Under the pieces are notes generated by a model that worked only from the letters and a program-made list of their open reading frames with translations, was not told the origin of the DNA and did no database searches. Both the position numbers and the translations under genes were made by a program. 54,531 nt of DNA from Nitrospirota bacterium (lineage in GTDB: Bacteria > Nitrospirota > Thermodesulfovibrionia > UBA6902): positions 97,854-152,384 of the forward strand of contig JACQZF010000048.1 of the NCBI GenBank assembly GCA_016213945.1. Reading direction: 5' to 3'. Of the stretch, positions 38,120-45,831 are shown piece by piece. Within the stretch, counting starts at the first letter, position 1. Every line of letters begins with the position of its first letter.

Positions 38120-39118
38120 TCAGTCGTCGGCTGACCCAAGCGGCAGATAAGCCTTTGGATTTAAGGAAAGATCTACTGTTTTCCCGTTTATAAAATGATG
38201 ATATCCTGCGGCAGCTACCATCGCTGCATTATCAGTGCATAAGTGCAGCGATGGAAAATAAACCTCAAAATCTTTTTCAAGAGCTTCCCGTTTGATATTT
38301 TCTCGCAAGGCGCTGTTTGCGGCCACGCCACCTGAGAGAATAATCTTTTTTATGCCGGTTGCCCTCGTCACGTCTATTATTCTGTTTGTCAAACTTCCCA
38401 CGACAGCGGATTGAAAGCTTGCGGCAATATCCTCTTTGCTTACCTCAGGGTTTTTTCTGACATAGTTTAATACGGCGGTTTTTAATCCGCTAAAACTAAA
38501 ATCAAAACTGTCCTTAAGAAGCGCCTTGGGAAAGGCCACAGCTTCGGGATTCCCTTTTGAGGCAAGCGAATCAATGATCGTACCGCCGGGGTATCCAAAC
38601 CCGAGGAGCTTTGCAACCTTATCGTATGCTTCTCCCGCTGCATCATCCCTTGTCCTGCCCAATTCAATATATTGTCCAAAGCCGTCCACCTTGTATATGC
38701 TTGTGTGCCCGCCTGATACTACAAGGGCGAGAAAGGGAAACTCGGGCTTGGTCTCAAGAAATACTGAAAATATATGCCCCTCCAGATGATTCACAGCTAC
38801 AAGGGGTATAGTGTGGACAAATGAAAGTGATTTCGCAAAACAGACCCCGACAAGGAGCGAACCGATCAACCCCGGCCCATGACTTACTGCAATCGCGGAG
38901 ATCTCACGTATCCCAGCCCCAGCTTGCTTTATTGCCTCATCAACTACAGGGCAGATCATTTCCAGGTGCCTTCTTGATGCAAGCTCCGGGACTATGCCGC
39001 CATACCTCTTGTGGATTTCATTCTGGCTTGAGACGATATTTGAAATGATCCTGCTTCCGTCCTCAACAATAGAGGCGGCGGTGTCGTCACAGGATGTATC
39101 TATTCCCAAAATAAGCAT
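38120..39118 (-). CDS. tsaD: tRNA N6-threonylcarbamoyladenosine transferase
   Basis: TsaD places the threonylcarbamoyl group on A37 of ANN-reading tRNAs, together with TsaB and TsaE. The 332-residue protein has the ASKHA nucleotide fold starting GIDTSCDDTAASIVEDG, the metal-binding H111-x3-H115 in NHLEGHIFSVF, VSGGHT and ILSGGVAANSALR. Length matches the family (about 335-345). The ATG at 39118 is close to a consensus parS site upstream. TsaB and TsaE are not in the window. Confidence 0.96.
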   Translation of the reverse strand: MLILGIDTSCDDTAASIVEDGSRIISNIVSSQNEIHKRYGGIVPELASRRHLEMICPVVDEAIKQAGAGIREISAIAVSHGPGLIGSLLVGVCFAKSLSFVHTIPLVAVNHLEGHIFSVFLETKPEFPFLALVVSGGHTSIYKVDGFGQYIELGRTRDDAAGEAYDKVAKLLGFGYPGGTIIDSLASKGNPEAVAFPKALLKDSFDFSFSGLKTAVLNYVRKNPEVSKEDIAASFQSAVVGSLTNRIIDVTRATGIKKIILSGGVAANSALRENIKREALEKDFEVYFPSLHLCTDNAAMVAAAGYHHFINGKTVDLSLNPKAYLPLGSADD

Positions 39119-39131
39119 CGTTACATATCAT

Positions 39132-39147
39132 TGTTCCACGTGGAACA
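39132..39147. promoter_or_regulatory. parS-like centromere site
   Basis: TGTTCCACGTGGAACA is a perfect 16-bp palindrome that matches the consensus bacterial parS (TGTTNCACGTGNAACA) at every position. It lies in the 221-base gap between the tsaD start and the sirohaem-type dehydrogenase end, 14 bases before tsaD. ParB would load here for chromosome segregation. No other full match was found in the window. parS sites usually cluster near the replication origin. Confidence 0.85.
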
Positions 39148-39339
39148 TAATTTTCTTTAACCTAAAAACGGCAGTTAACCACAGCGTGCGCAGAGATAAA
39201 AGAATTCATATTCAGAAGCTTACTCAGTTAGTTGCATTGTTTTGCTTTTACCCAAAAAGGGAAATGACTTTATGTCTTAATTATAGTGACTTTCAGGTCT
39301 TTCTATGTGATCTCTGAGGTTCAATTGCTTTTTTTAGGT

Positions 39340-39960
39340 TTATGGACAAAGCCGTTGGTTAATATATTCAGAGGCAGCCCGGAAGCCGTTTTTTCTAAGA
39401 ATACGAAAGATGTTTTCTGAGGCAAGAGATTTAAGAAATTTCTCTCTCTTTTTAGTATCCGGTAGTTTCTTCATCGCCTTCTTACGGGTTACTTCGACAA
39501 CCTTTAAATAACATGCGAATTCTTTATCATAAAGTTTTTCCATTTCTTTTCTGACAGCCTTAGAGATTGCTGGACTCGCGCCTTCAGTTGAGATGGCAAT
39601 AGTCAAAGGCCCACGCCTTACAATTGAAGGTGCAATAAAATTACCCTCTGAGGGCAGATCAATTACATTTACGAGATGTCCCGCCTCACGCGCTATCTGG
39701 GTATTTACCTCAGTGGAAGATGTGCACGCGATTACGACAAAGGCGTCAGCAGTGTCTCCAGTTTTATAGGCTCTTTTTATATGTTTAATCTTCCCTTTAT
39801 CTTTAAGTATCCATAAGTTACGTGTAATTTCAGGACTTATTATTTTAACTAAAGCTCCAGCCTTGAGAAGTGTGCGCACCTTTCTTTCCGCAACACGGCC
39901 TCCTCCAACTACAACTGATTTTTTGTTTTTCAGATTTAAAAAGACGGGGTAATATTTCAC
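39340..39960 (-). CDS. Precorrin-2 dehydrogenase/sirohaem synthase N-terminal domain
   Basis: The 206-residue protein matches the dehydrogenase part of CysG (Met8-like), which oxidises precorrin-2 to sirohydrochlorin and in some forms inserts iron. It starts with YYPVFLNLKNKKSVVVGGGRVAERKV, has VIACTSSTEVN and NVIDLPSEGNFIAPSIVRRGPLTIAISTEGASPA, and ends with a helical dimerisation region. There is no methyltransferase domain. Products feed sirohaem or, in such bacteria, d1 haem or alternative haem synthesis. Its ATG overlaps the end of bamD by four bases. No other tetrapyrrole gene is adjacent apart from cobO at 21 kb. Confidence 0.88.
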   Translation of the reverse strand: MKYYPVFLNLKNKKSVVVGGGRVAERKVRTLLKAGALVKIISPEITRNLWILKDKGKIKHIKRAYKTGDTADAFVVIACTSSTEVNTQIAREAGHLVNVIDLPSEGNFIAPSIVRRGPLTIAISTEGASPAISKAVRKEMEKLYDKEFACYLKVVEVTRKKAMKKLPDTKKREKFLKSLASENIFRILRKNGFRAASEYINQRLCP

Positions 39961-40727
39961 TTTTTTTCTTTAAACGAAGTGATAAGCTCTCTCGCGTCAT
40001 TGGCACGTTTTATTGTGGGGAATTTTTCAATAAGAGAATTCAGGGCGGTTATCGCCTTGTCCCGCTGTCCCAGATTTTCATAAGAAAGACCGAGATAATA
40101 AAGGGTTTCAGATTCTTTCATGGAGTCAGGGTAGTTTTCAAGCAGGCCGGTAAAGCGCTGCACCGCCGCATTATAAGAGCCTTTTTTATAATAGAAATTT
40201 CCAATGGAGAATTCATATTCAGCAAGCACCCGCCGGCACACGGTTATCCTGTCCTCGACAATATCCATGTACGGGTTTCTGGGATAATCCCTTCTAAGCT
40301 TTTCAAATTCCTTTAAGGCCCGTTGAGCATAAGAATAGCTGATGTCAACGGATGTTATCCTTTTAAAAAAGCTCAGGGCCAGATTATATTGCGCGTAGGG
40401 CGCATACTTGCTATACGGATATGTATTAAGGAAGGTTTCATACTCAACCGCTGCTTCTTCATAGGAGGCGTCCTCAAAATATGTGTCAGCGATGCGAAGC
40501 CTGGCCAACGTTGAATATTGCTGAGAAGCATCCTTTAATTTAATTTTTTCAAGAAGCTCCCTCGCTTCCGCATAGGAGCCGGCAGATATAAGGTCATTTG
40601 CCTTTTTCAAAGTGCCTTCAGGGTCAAAAGGCGGTTCCTGGACCTGGGCAGTCGAGCATCCAAACATAATCAGGAGGATAAGTAGAAAAAAGATCTCCCG
40701 GACAGATGTAGTTTTTTTGTATTTCAT
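39957..40727 (-). CDS. bamD: Outer membrane assembly lipoprotein BamD
   Basis: BamD is part of the BAM complex inserting outer-membrane proteins. The 256-residue protein has a lipoprotein signal with lipobox LIMFGC (C24), then five TPR units (about 35-250) such as AEARELLEKIKL, EAAVEYETFLNTYPYSKYA and YYKKGSYNAAVQRFTGLLENYPDS. An AAGGGAAG ribosome site precedes the ATG. It shares a transcript with the dehydrogenase gene through a four-base overlap. Length matches E. coli BamD (about 245). Gram-negative envelope architecture follows from it. Confidence 0.9.
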   Translation of the reverse strand: MKYKKTTSVREIFFLLILLIMFGCSTAQVQEPPFDPEGTLKKANDLISAGSYAEARELLEKIKLKDASQQYSTLARLRIADTYFEDASYEEAAVEYETFLNTYPYSKYAPYAQYNLALSFFKRITSVDISYSYAQRALKEFEKLRRDYPRNPYMDIVEDRITVCRRVLAEYEFSIGNFYYKKGSYNAAVQRFTGLLENYPDSMKESETLYYLGLSYENLGQRDKAITALNSLIEKFPTIKRANDARELITSFKEKK

Positions 40728-40868
40728 AGCTTCCCTTTCTCTTAAAGTAAAATAATTTTATCTTAACGCAAGTATTTTTATCAAACTGTATCGCGCAATA
40801 AAAATAATAACTTTACAACTAATTGTTCAGTTTACTATCTGTCATGAATTTATTACAATTAACTTATT

Positions 40869-41675
40869 ATGAAAACAATAAAGACAGAAGAATATATTAT
40901 CGAAGAAGAGCCGTACTATCTGCCTTCAGGCAGGGAAATAGATATCTTTGAGGCAGCATACAAAAATCAGATACCGGTCATCTTGAAGGGACCAACCGGA
41001 TGCGGCAAGACCAGATTCATGCAGCACATGGCCTGGAGATTGAAGAGGCCTCTTCTCACGGTTTCCTGTCATGATGATCTAACTGCCTCCGACCTTGTTG
41101 GCAGGTATCTGGTGCGCGGAGGGGAGACGGTCTGGGTTGACGGGCCTCTTACAAAGGCCGTGAAGGTCGGTGGCTTCTGCTATCTCGATGAAATTGTCGA
41201 GGCGAGGAAGGACACCATAGTCGTGATCCATCCGTTAGCGGATGACAGGAGGATCCTGCCCATAGAGAAGCTGGGCGAGGCACTGCAGGCGCCTCCGGAA
41301 TTTCTCTTCAGCATATCTTACAATCCGGGATACCAGAGCATTCTAAAAGACCTCAAACAATCTACACGCCAGCGGTTTCTTGCAATTGAGTTCAGCTATC
41401 CTGACAAGAAGCTTGAAAAGGAAATCATTATTCACGAAACCGGGATTGATGAAACCACCGCTGAAAGGCTTGTGAGTTTCGCCGAAAAAACCCGAAATCT
41501 GAAAGACAGGGGGCTGATCGAGGGGGCAAGCACAAGGCTGTTAATTCACACGGCAAAATTAATCTCTTCCGGCATTGAAACGACAGAAGCCTGCAAGACC
41601 GCAATTGCCGAGCCTCTTACCGATGACCATGAAATGTTGTCGGCACTTTCCGAACTTATAAGCTCCATATTTTAA
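40869..41675 (+). CDS. norQ: CbbQ/NirQ/NorQ-type AAA+ ATPase
   Basis: The 268-residue MoxR-group ATPase has Walker A GPTGCGKT (41-48), Walker B FCYLDEI (D107-E108) and a C-terminal helical region with the VWA-partner segment. In CbbQ/CbbO and NorQ/NorD pairs the ATPase and its VWA partner activate or insert metals into Rubisco or nitric oxide reductase. It is followed directly by the VWA gene (stop and start share one base, TAATG). No cbbLS or norBC lies in the window, so the substrate enzyme is elsewhere or of another kind. Confidence 0.9.
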   Translation: MKTIKTEEYIIEEEPYYLPSGREIDIFEAAYKNQIPVILKGPTGCGKTRFMQHMAWRLKRPLLTVSCHDDLTASDLVGRYLVRGGETVWVDGPLTKAVKVGGFCYLDEIVEARKDTIVVIHPLADDRRILPIEKLGEALQAPPEFLFSISYNPGYQSILKDLKQSTRQRFLAIEFSYPDKKLEKEIIIHETGIDETTAERLVSFAEKTRNLKDRGLIEGASTRLLIHTAKLISSGIETTEACKTAIAEPLTDDHEMLSALSELISSIF

Positions 41676-43918
41676 TGCATGAGATTGAAGATAAATATAT
41701 TGAGCAATTAAAAGAAGAGATCATCAAAAATCTTCGCCTGGATTTTTTTGATGATGAAGAGATAAAAGCGATCTTGAGGGACCTAACGTCCTTTGATAAA
41801 AAGATAAGACAAAAAGCTGTTGCCCTCTGCCAAACCCTTTCCCACAAAAGTTCATCACTGGTCCCGACTACAATTAAACGCGTTAAGAACGCCTCCCGCT
41901 TCCTCGTGCCAAGAGAGATGGAAAAATGGATAAACCACGCCTATGATTTGTTAGACCATCAAGGGGTTGACCCTTTTTTAGGTTTTATTTCAAGGATGGA
42001 CGCTGAGACCCTTTGGAACTTTCTGATGCCGAAAGGGCTTTCACTTCAGGAAGTTACGCCATTTCTTGAAACTTATCTGAGGGGCATATCAGGGCTTGAA
42101 CTAAAGGTCATGCCAAACAAAGAATCTTTTACCAACACATCAACAATATATCTTCCGCCCTTTATAGACAAATATGAAGAACATGATAAGAACCTTCTTG
42201 TTTATAAATTCATGGCAGCCCACAAATGGGCACAAATTGTACAGGGCACACTGACTCCTGACGCAGCCACATTAAAAACCTTTCTGAAAGATGATGCCAC
42301 GGCCCATCCTGATATTGAGACCTTCTTCAGTCTTTTTCCTGAAAGGGAACTCGCGATCGATCTTTACAATATCATTGAAGCCTTCAGGCTTGAATCATTT
42401 CTTAAAAATGAGCTCCCCGGACTTATGAGAGGAGTGTGTAACATCAAGAAAGATTTCATTAAATTCAGGGCACCTCTTTCAAGCCTTTCAGAAAAAGCAG
42501 CGTTTGTCGAACTGCTTTATCAGTCTTATCTGAGGGCAGAAACTGAAACCTCTTTTTTAAATAAAGAGATCGGTGAAATTTTATATCTGAAGGAAGATGC
42601 CGGTAATCATGAAAGCATGACAGCCCTTTTTAAACTTTATAATATGGCAACTAAACTTGCAGGCGTTTACCAGCCGCGAAGTTATCTACTTCTTCTTGGC
42701 GCAATAAGGCCGGAAGATATCTCCCTTCACCTGAAGGAGGAGAGACGGGCGCACAAAAAGAGGCTTGAAGGTTTCGTCACGAAAATCATAAACATGCCCT
42801 CATTTGCCCCCCAGAAGATGTCCGCGCACAAGACACTCTTTCGGGACAGGATGGCTGACCCTGCGAAAGAATATCTGCTTATCAAAGGCAGGATAATCGA
42901 TCTTGACACCGAGACAAAAGACTTTATATCAGAGAAGGGCGGGATACCTGGCGGCGTAATGGTCAAGGGGGCAGACATTGGCGGGGCGGGAAGTCCTATC
43001 ACTCTGACCGAACTAATGGAAGAAGAGGAAATATTTCAAGAGACGACAGGCGGAATAAAGTATGACGAATGGGATTATAACAGGGGAGGCTACAAGAAAA
43101 AGTGGTGTACGCTTTATGAGCATAATATCCACCCGGGGCATGACTCATTTGTAGAGCAGACCCTCAGGCGTTACAGCGGACAAGTCAACATTCTGAGGAA
43201 GAAGTTTGAACTTTTAAACAGAGAGCCCAAGATAATCAGGAGACAGAAGGACGGAGAAGATATAGACATTGATGCAGTTGTCGATGCGTTTTCAGACATC
43301 CACGCAGGCCTTTCCCCGAGTGAAAATTACTTCACAAAATACGACAGGCAGCAAAGGAACCTCGCGGTACTATTTCTTATCGATATGAGCGGTTCCACGA
43401 AAGGCTGGGTAAATGAGGCTGAAAGAGAATCCCTTATACTCATGGCGGAGGCGCTTGAAGCGCTTGGTGACCGTTATGCTGTTTATGGTTTTTCCGGCAT
43501 GACAAGAAATAAGTGTGATTACTATTGCGTAAAGAGTTTTGACGAATCGTATTCAGATACTGTAAAGCGGCGTATCAGTGGAATAGTTTCAAAAGACTAC
43601 ACCCGCATGGGGCCGCCTATCAGGCATTCAATATCTCTTCTTAAATCCGTTGATGCAAGAACAAAGCTGCTAATCACCCTCAGCGACGGAAAGCCTGAGG
43701 ACTACGATGCGTATAAAGGCAACTACGGCATTGAAGATACCCGGAAGGCGCTTATAGAGGCAAAGGAATTTGGAATTCATTCCTTCTGCATCACAATTGA
43801 CAGAGAGGCAAGTTCGTACCTTAAACGCATGTACGGTGAGGTGAATTATACGGTCATAGATGACGTCAGGAAACTCCCGCACAGGATCACGGAGATCTAC
43901 CGGCGGCTTGCAACCTGA
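41675..43918 (+). CDS. norD: NorD/CbbO-type VWA domain protein
   Basis: The 747-residue protein ends in a von Willebrand A domain with the metal site D570-x-S572-x-S574 (DMSGSTKGW), MGPPIRHSI and TLSDGKPEDYD. Its long N-terminal part is helical with no clear known domain, as in NorD/CbbO. The partner of the preceding AAA+ ATPase, it would be the adaptor that binds the client enzyme. It is longer than many NorD proteins (about 600-640). The client cannot be named from this window. No signal peptide: cytoplasmic. Confidence 0.88.
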   Translation: MHEIEDKYIEQLKEEIIKNLRLDFFDDEEIKAILRDLTSFDKKIRQKAVALCQTLSHKSSSLVPTTIKRVKNASRFLVPREMEKWINHAYDLLDHQGVDPFLGFISRMDAETLWNFLMPKGLSLQEVTPFLETYLRGISGLELKVMPNKESFTNTSTIYLPPFIDKYEEHDKNLLVYKFMAAHKWAQIVQGTLTPDAATLKTFLKDDATAHPDIETFFSLFPERELAIDLYNIIEAFRLESFLKNELPGLMRGVCNIKKDFIKFRAPLSSLSEKAAFVELLYQSYLRAETETSFLNKEIGEILYLKEDAGNHESMTALFKLYNMATKLAGVYQPRSYLLLLGAIRPEDISLHLKEERRAHKKRLEGFVTKIINMPSFAPQKMSAHKTLFRDRMADPAKEYLLIKGRIIDLDTETKDFISEKGGIPGGVMVKGADIGGAGSPITLTELMEEEEIFQETTGGIKYDEWDYNRGGYKKKWCTLYEHNIHPGHDSFVEQTLRRYSGQVNILRKKFELLNREPKIIRRQKDGEDIDIDAVVDAFSDIHAGLSPSENYFTKYDRQQRNLAVLFLIDMSGSTKGWVNEAERESLILMAEALEALGDRYAVYGFSGMTRNKCDYYCVKSFDESYSDTVKRRISGIVSKDYTRMGPPIRHSISLLKSVDARTKLLITLSDGKPEDYDAYKGNYGIEDTRKALIEAKEFGIHSFCITIDREASSYLKRMYGEVNYTVIDDVRKLPHRITEIYRRLAT

Positions 43919-43953
43919 TTGAATGAGAATCTGTCTAAATTACTATTTTCTAT

Positions 43954-44094
43954 TTTCGTCATGCCCGAAGTCAGTAATCGGGCATCCAGAGCTGCTGAAA
44001 AGACTGGATTCCCGCTCAACAAACTGCCAACAGTAGGTGCTTTAGGCACGGGAATGACAGTTCAATGTTTGAGGTTATCAACAGACACTAATTA
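43954..44094 (+). repeat. Dispersed intergenic repeat, copy 2 (with 22-base insertion)
   Basis: Inverted relative to copy 1 at 32137-32254, with nearly the same sequence: TCGTCATGCCCGAAG at one end, a middle GACTGGATTCCCGCTCAACA and GGGAATGACAGTTCAATG towards the other end. A 22-base insertion lies between AACTGC and GGGAATGAC. It lies between norD and the aminotransferase gene. The high match suggests recent copying. Confidence 0.8.
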
Positions 44095-44110
44095 GCATCG
44101 GATTATAACT

Positions 44111-45259
44111 ATGAAAGAAGAGAGCCAAAATTATTTTGACAAAGAGTTCAATCTGCGCGAAGGTCTGATTTATCTCAATCATGCCGCGGTCTCCCCCTGG
44201 CCTGTTCGCACGGCAAAGGCCGTGCAGAGTTTTGCAGAAGAGAACATGGTCCAGGGTTCTTTAAATTATCTTAAATGGATCGAGGTTGACAACGGACTTC
44301 GCTCACAGGCGCAGGAACTTTTAAATGCCCGCACAAAAGACAGCATGGCCCTTGTCAAAAATACCTCTGAAGCCCTATCTTTTGTAGCATACGGGCTGGA
44401 CTGGAAAGAGAGTGATAACATTGTCAGCACCAATCAGGAATTTCCATCCAACCGCATTGTCTGGGAGTCGCTCCGTCAAAAAGGTGTTGAGTTCCGGGAG
44501 GCGGACATTAGCACTTCCAGCAGTCCGGAGGACGCAATTTTTTCTCTCACTGACAATCGCACACGTCTTATAACAATCAGCTCAGTACAATTTCCAACAG
44601 GTCTCAGGATGGAGCTTGCACGCATCGGCGAGTTCTGCAAAAGCAAAGGCATCCTGTTTTGCGTGGATGCGATCCAGAGCCTCGGAGCATTGCGGTTTGA
44701 TGTTGAAAGTATCGGCGCAGACTTTGTCATGGCAGACGGGCACAAGTGGATGCTCGGCCCTGAAGGGCTCGGCATTTTTTACTGCCGTCCTGAAGCAATG
44801 GAACGTTTAAATCTCACTCAATACGGCTGGCACATGGTTGAGGCTGTTGGGGATTTTGACCGCAGGGATTGGAGCATCGCAAAGACAGCCCGCCGCTTTG
44901 AATGCGGAAGCTCCAACACCCTTGGCATTTACGCACTCAGCGCGAGCCTTTCTCTTTTGCTGGAAACCGGAAAGGAGCAGGTGGAAAGAGATGTGCTGAA
45001 AAGAAGCGAATATCTTTTTGAGAAAATAAAATCAAACCCTGAGCTTGAATTGATCACCTCAACAGCGTCAGGCCGTTATTCAGGCATCGTCACCTTCAGG
45101 AGACGCAATGTTGATCCAGCAGCGCTTTACCGTCATTTGAGCCAGCACAATGTGGTATGCGCCTTGCGCGGAGGCGGTATTCGCCTGTCACCTCACTTCT
45201 ACACCCCATATGATCATCTCGACCGCGCGATAGATCTTGCCGAAGGATATATTCCTTGA
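44111..45259 (+). CDS. Class V aminotransferase (cysteine desulphurase-like)
   Basis: The 382-residue PLP protein has the class V fold: YLNHAAVSPWP, VKNTSEALSFVAYGL, D186 in FCVDAIQSLGA and the PLP lysine K212 in MADGHKWMLGPEGLGIFY, with R and FTTG-like residues later (LRGGGIRLSPHFYTP). Such proteins include cysteine desulphurases, isopenicillin-N epimerase-like and kynureninase-like enzymes; a desulphurase cysteine in the usual C-terminal loop is not clear to me. The ATG at 44111 lies 16 bases after the dispersed repeat. It has no obvious operon partner. Confidence 0.82.
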   Translation: MKEESQNYFDKEFNLREGLIYLNHAAVSPWPVRTAKAVQSFAEENMVQGSLNYLKWIEVDNGLRSQAQELLNARTKDSMALVKNTSEALSFVAYGLDWKESDNIVSTNQEFPSNRIVWESLRQKGVEFREADISTSSSPEDAIFSLTDNRTRLITISSVQFPTGLRMELARIGEFCKSKGILFCVDAIQSLGALRFDVESIGADFVMADGHKWMLGPEGLGIFYCRPEAMERLNLTQYGWHMVEAVGDFDRRDWSIAKTARRFECGSSNTLGIYALSASLSLLLETGKEQVERDVLKRSEYLFEKIKSNPELELITSTASGRYSGIVTFRRRNVDPAALYRHLSQHNVVCALRGGGIRLSPHFYTPYDHLDRAIDLAEGYIP

Positions 45260-45269
45260 ACGGCGGTTA

Positions 45270-45396
45270 TATCCACAGATTTCACAGATAACGAATGATA
45301 TAAATGAGAAAGGAATATATTTATATTCACCCAAACGGTTGTAGAGACGACCCGGGGGGTCGTCTCTACCCTGTGTTAATCTGTGAATAATATTTT
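45270..45396. repeat. Nested palindromes with a 12-bp GC-rich hairpin
   Basis: GTAGAGACGACC (45341-45352) pairs perfectly with GGTCGTCTCTAC (45358-45369) around a five-base loop. It is flanked by CCACAGATTTCACAG (about 45274-45288) and an inverted CTGTGTTAATCTGTG-like arm (45371-45385). Such GTAGAGACG palindromes and CACAGAT blocks are common intergenic repeats. It lies before the small membrane protein gene. Confidence 0.65.
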
Positions 45397-45408
45397 TAAG
45401 GTGTCTCT

Positions 45409-45792
45409 ATGCGTTCTAAATACAAACAAATATTTTCCGGCGGCATCCTGGCGGCAATCGGATATTTGCTGTCACCTCTCTCGTGGTGGAATGATTTGTA
45501 CCTGAATATCCCGTTGGCATATGTCGGCGCCTGGCTGGCAAGCTTATTATATAAGCCTGCATTTCTTCCCGCATTTGTTGTCGCCTACTGGATAACAAAC
45601 ATAACCGGCTTTGTACTGATGCATAAGGGAGTAGAAAAAATTGCCGGTAGAGAAGTCAAGAAAGCATATTCAAAAAAAGCCCTGTTAAAAGATCTCGCGC
45701 TTTCATTGGCGTATACTGTCTTGATAATCATCCTGATTAAATTACATATAATCAGACCCATCGAGCAGTACTTCACCAGCCCTGCTTTGTAA
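45409..45792 (+). CDS. Small membrane protein of unknown function
   Basis: The 127-residue protein has four likely membrane helices (about 9-27, 34-50, 53-75, 98-117) and a basic loop between the third and fourth (EVKKAYSKKALLK). AAGGTG lies before the ATG at 45409. It starts 39 bases after the hairpin of the repeat at 45270-45396, and uvrA follows after 39 bases, possibly on the same transcript. I do not recognise the family. Confidence 0.6.
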   Translation: MRSKYKQIFSGGILAAIGYLLSPLSWWNDLYLNIPLAYVGAWLASLLYKPAFLPAFVVAYWITNITGFVLMHKGVEKIAGREVKKAYSKKALLKDLALSLAYTVLIIILIKLHIIRPIEQYFTSPAL

Positions 45793-45831
45793 CCATTCCA
45801 AACCCCTCTCAATACCTGTTACAATATTCGG

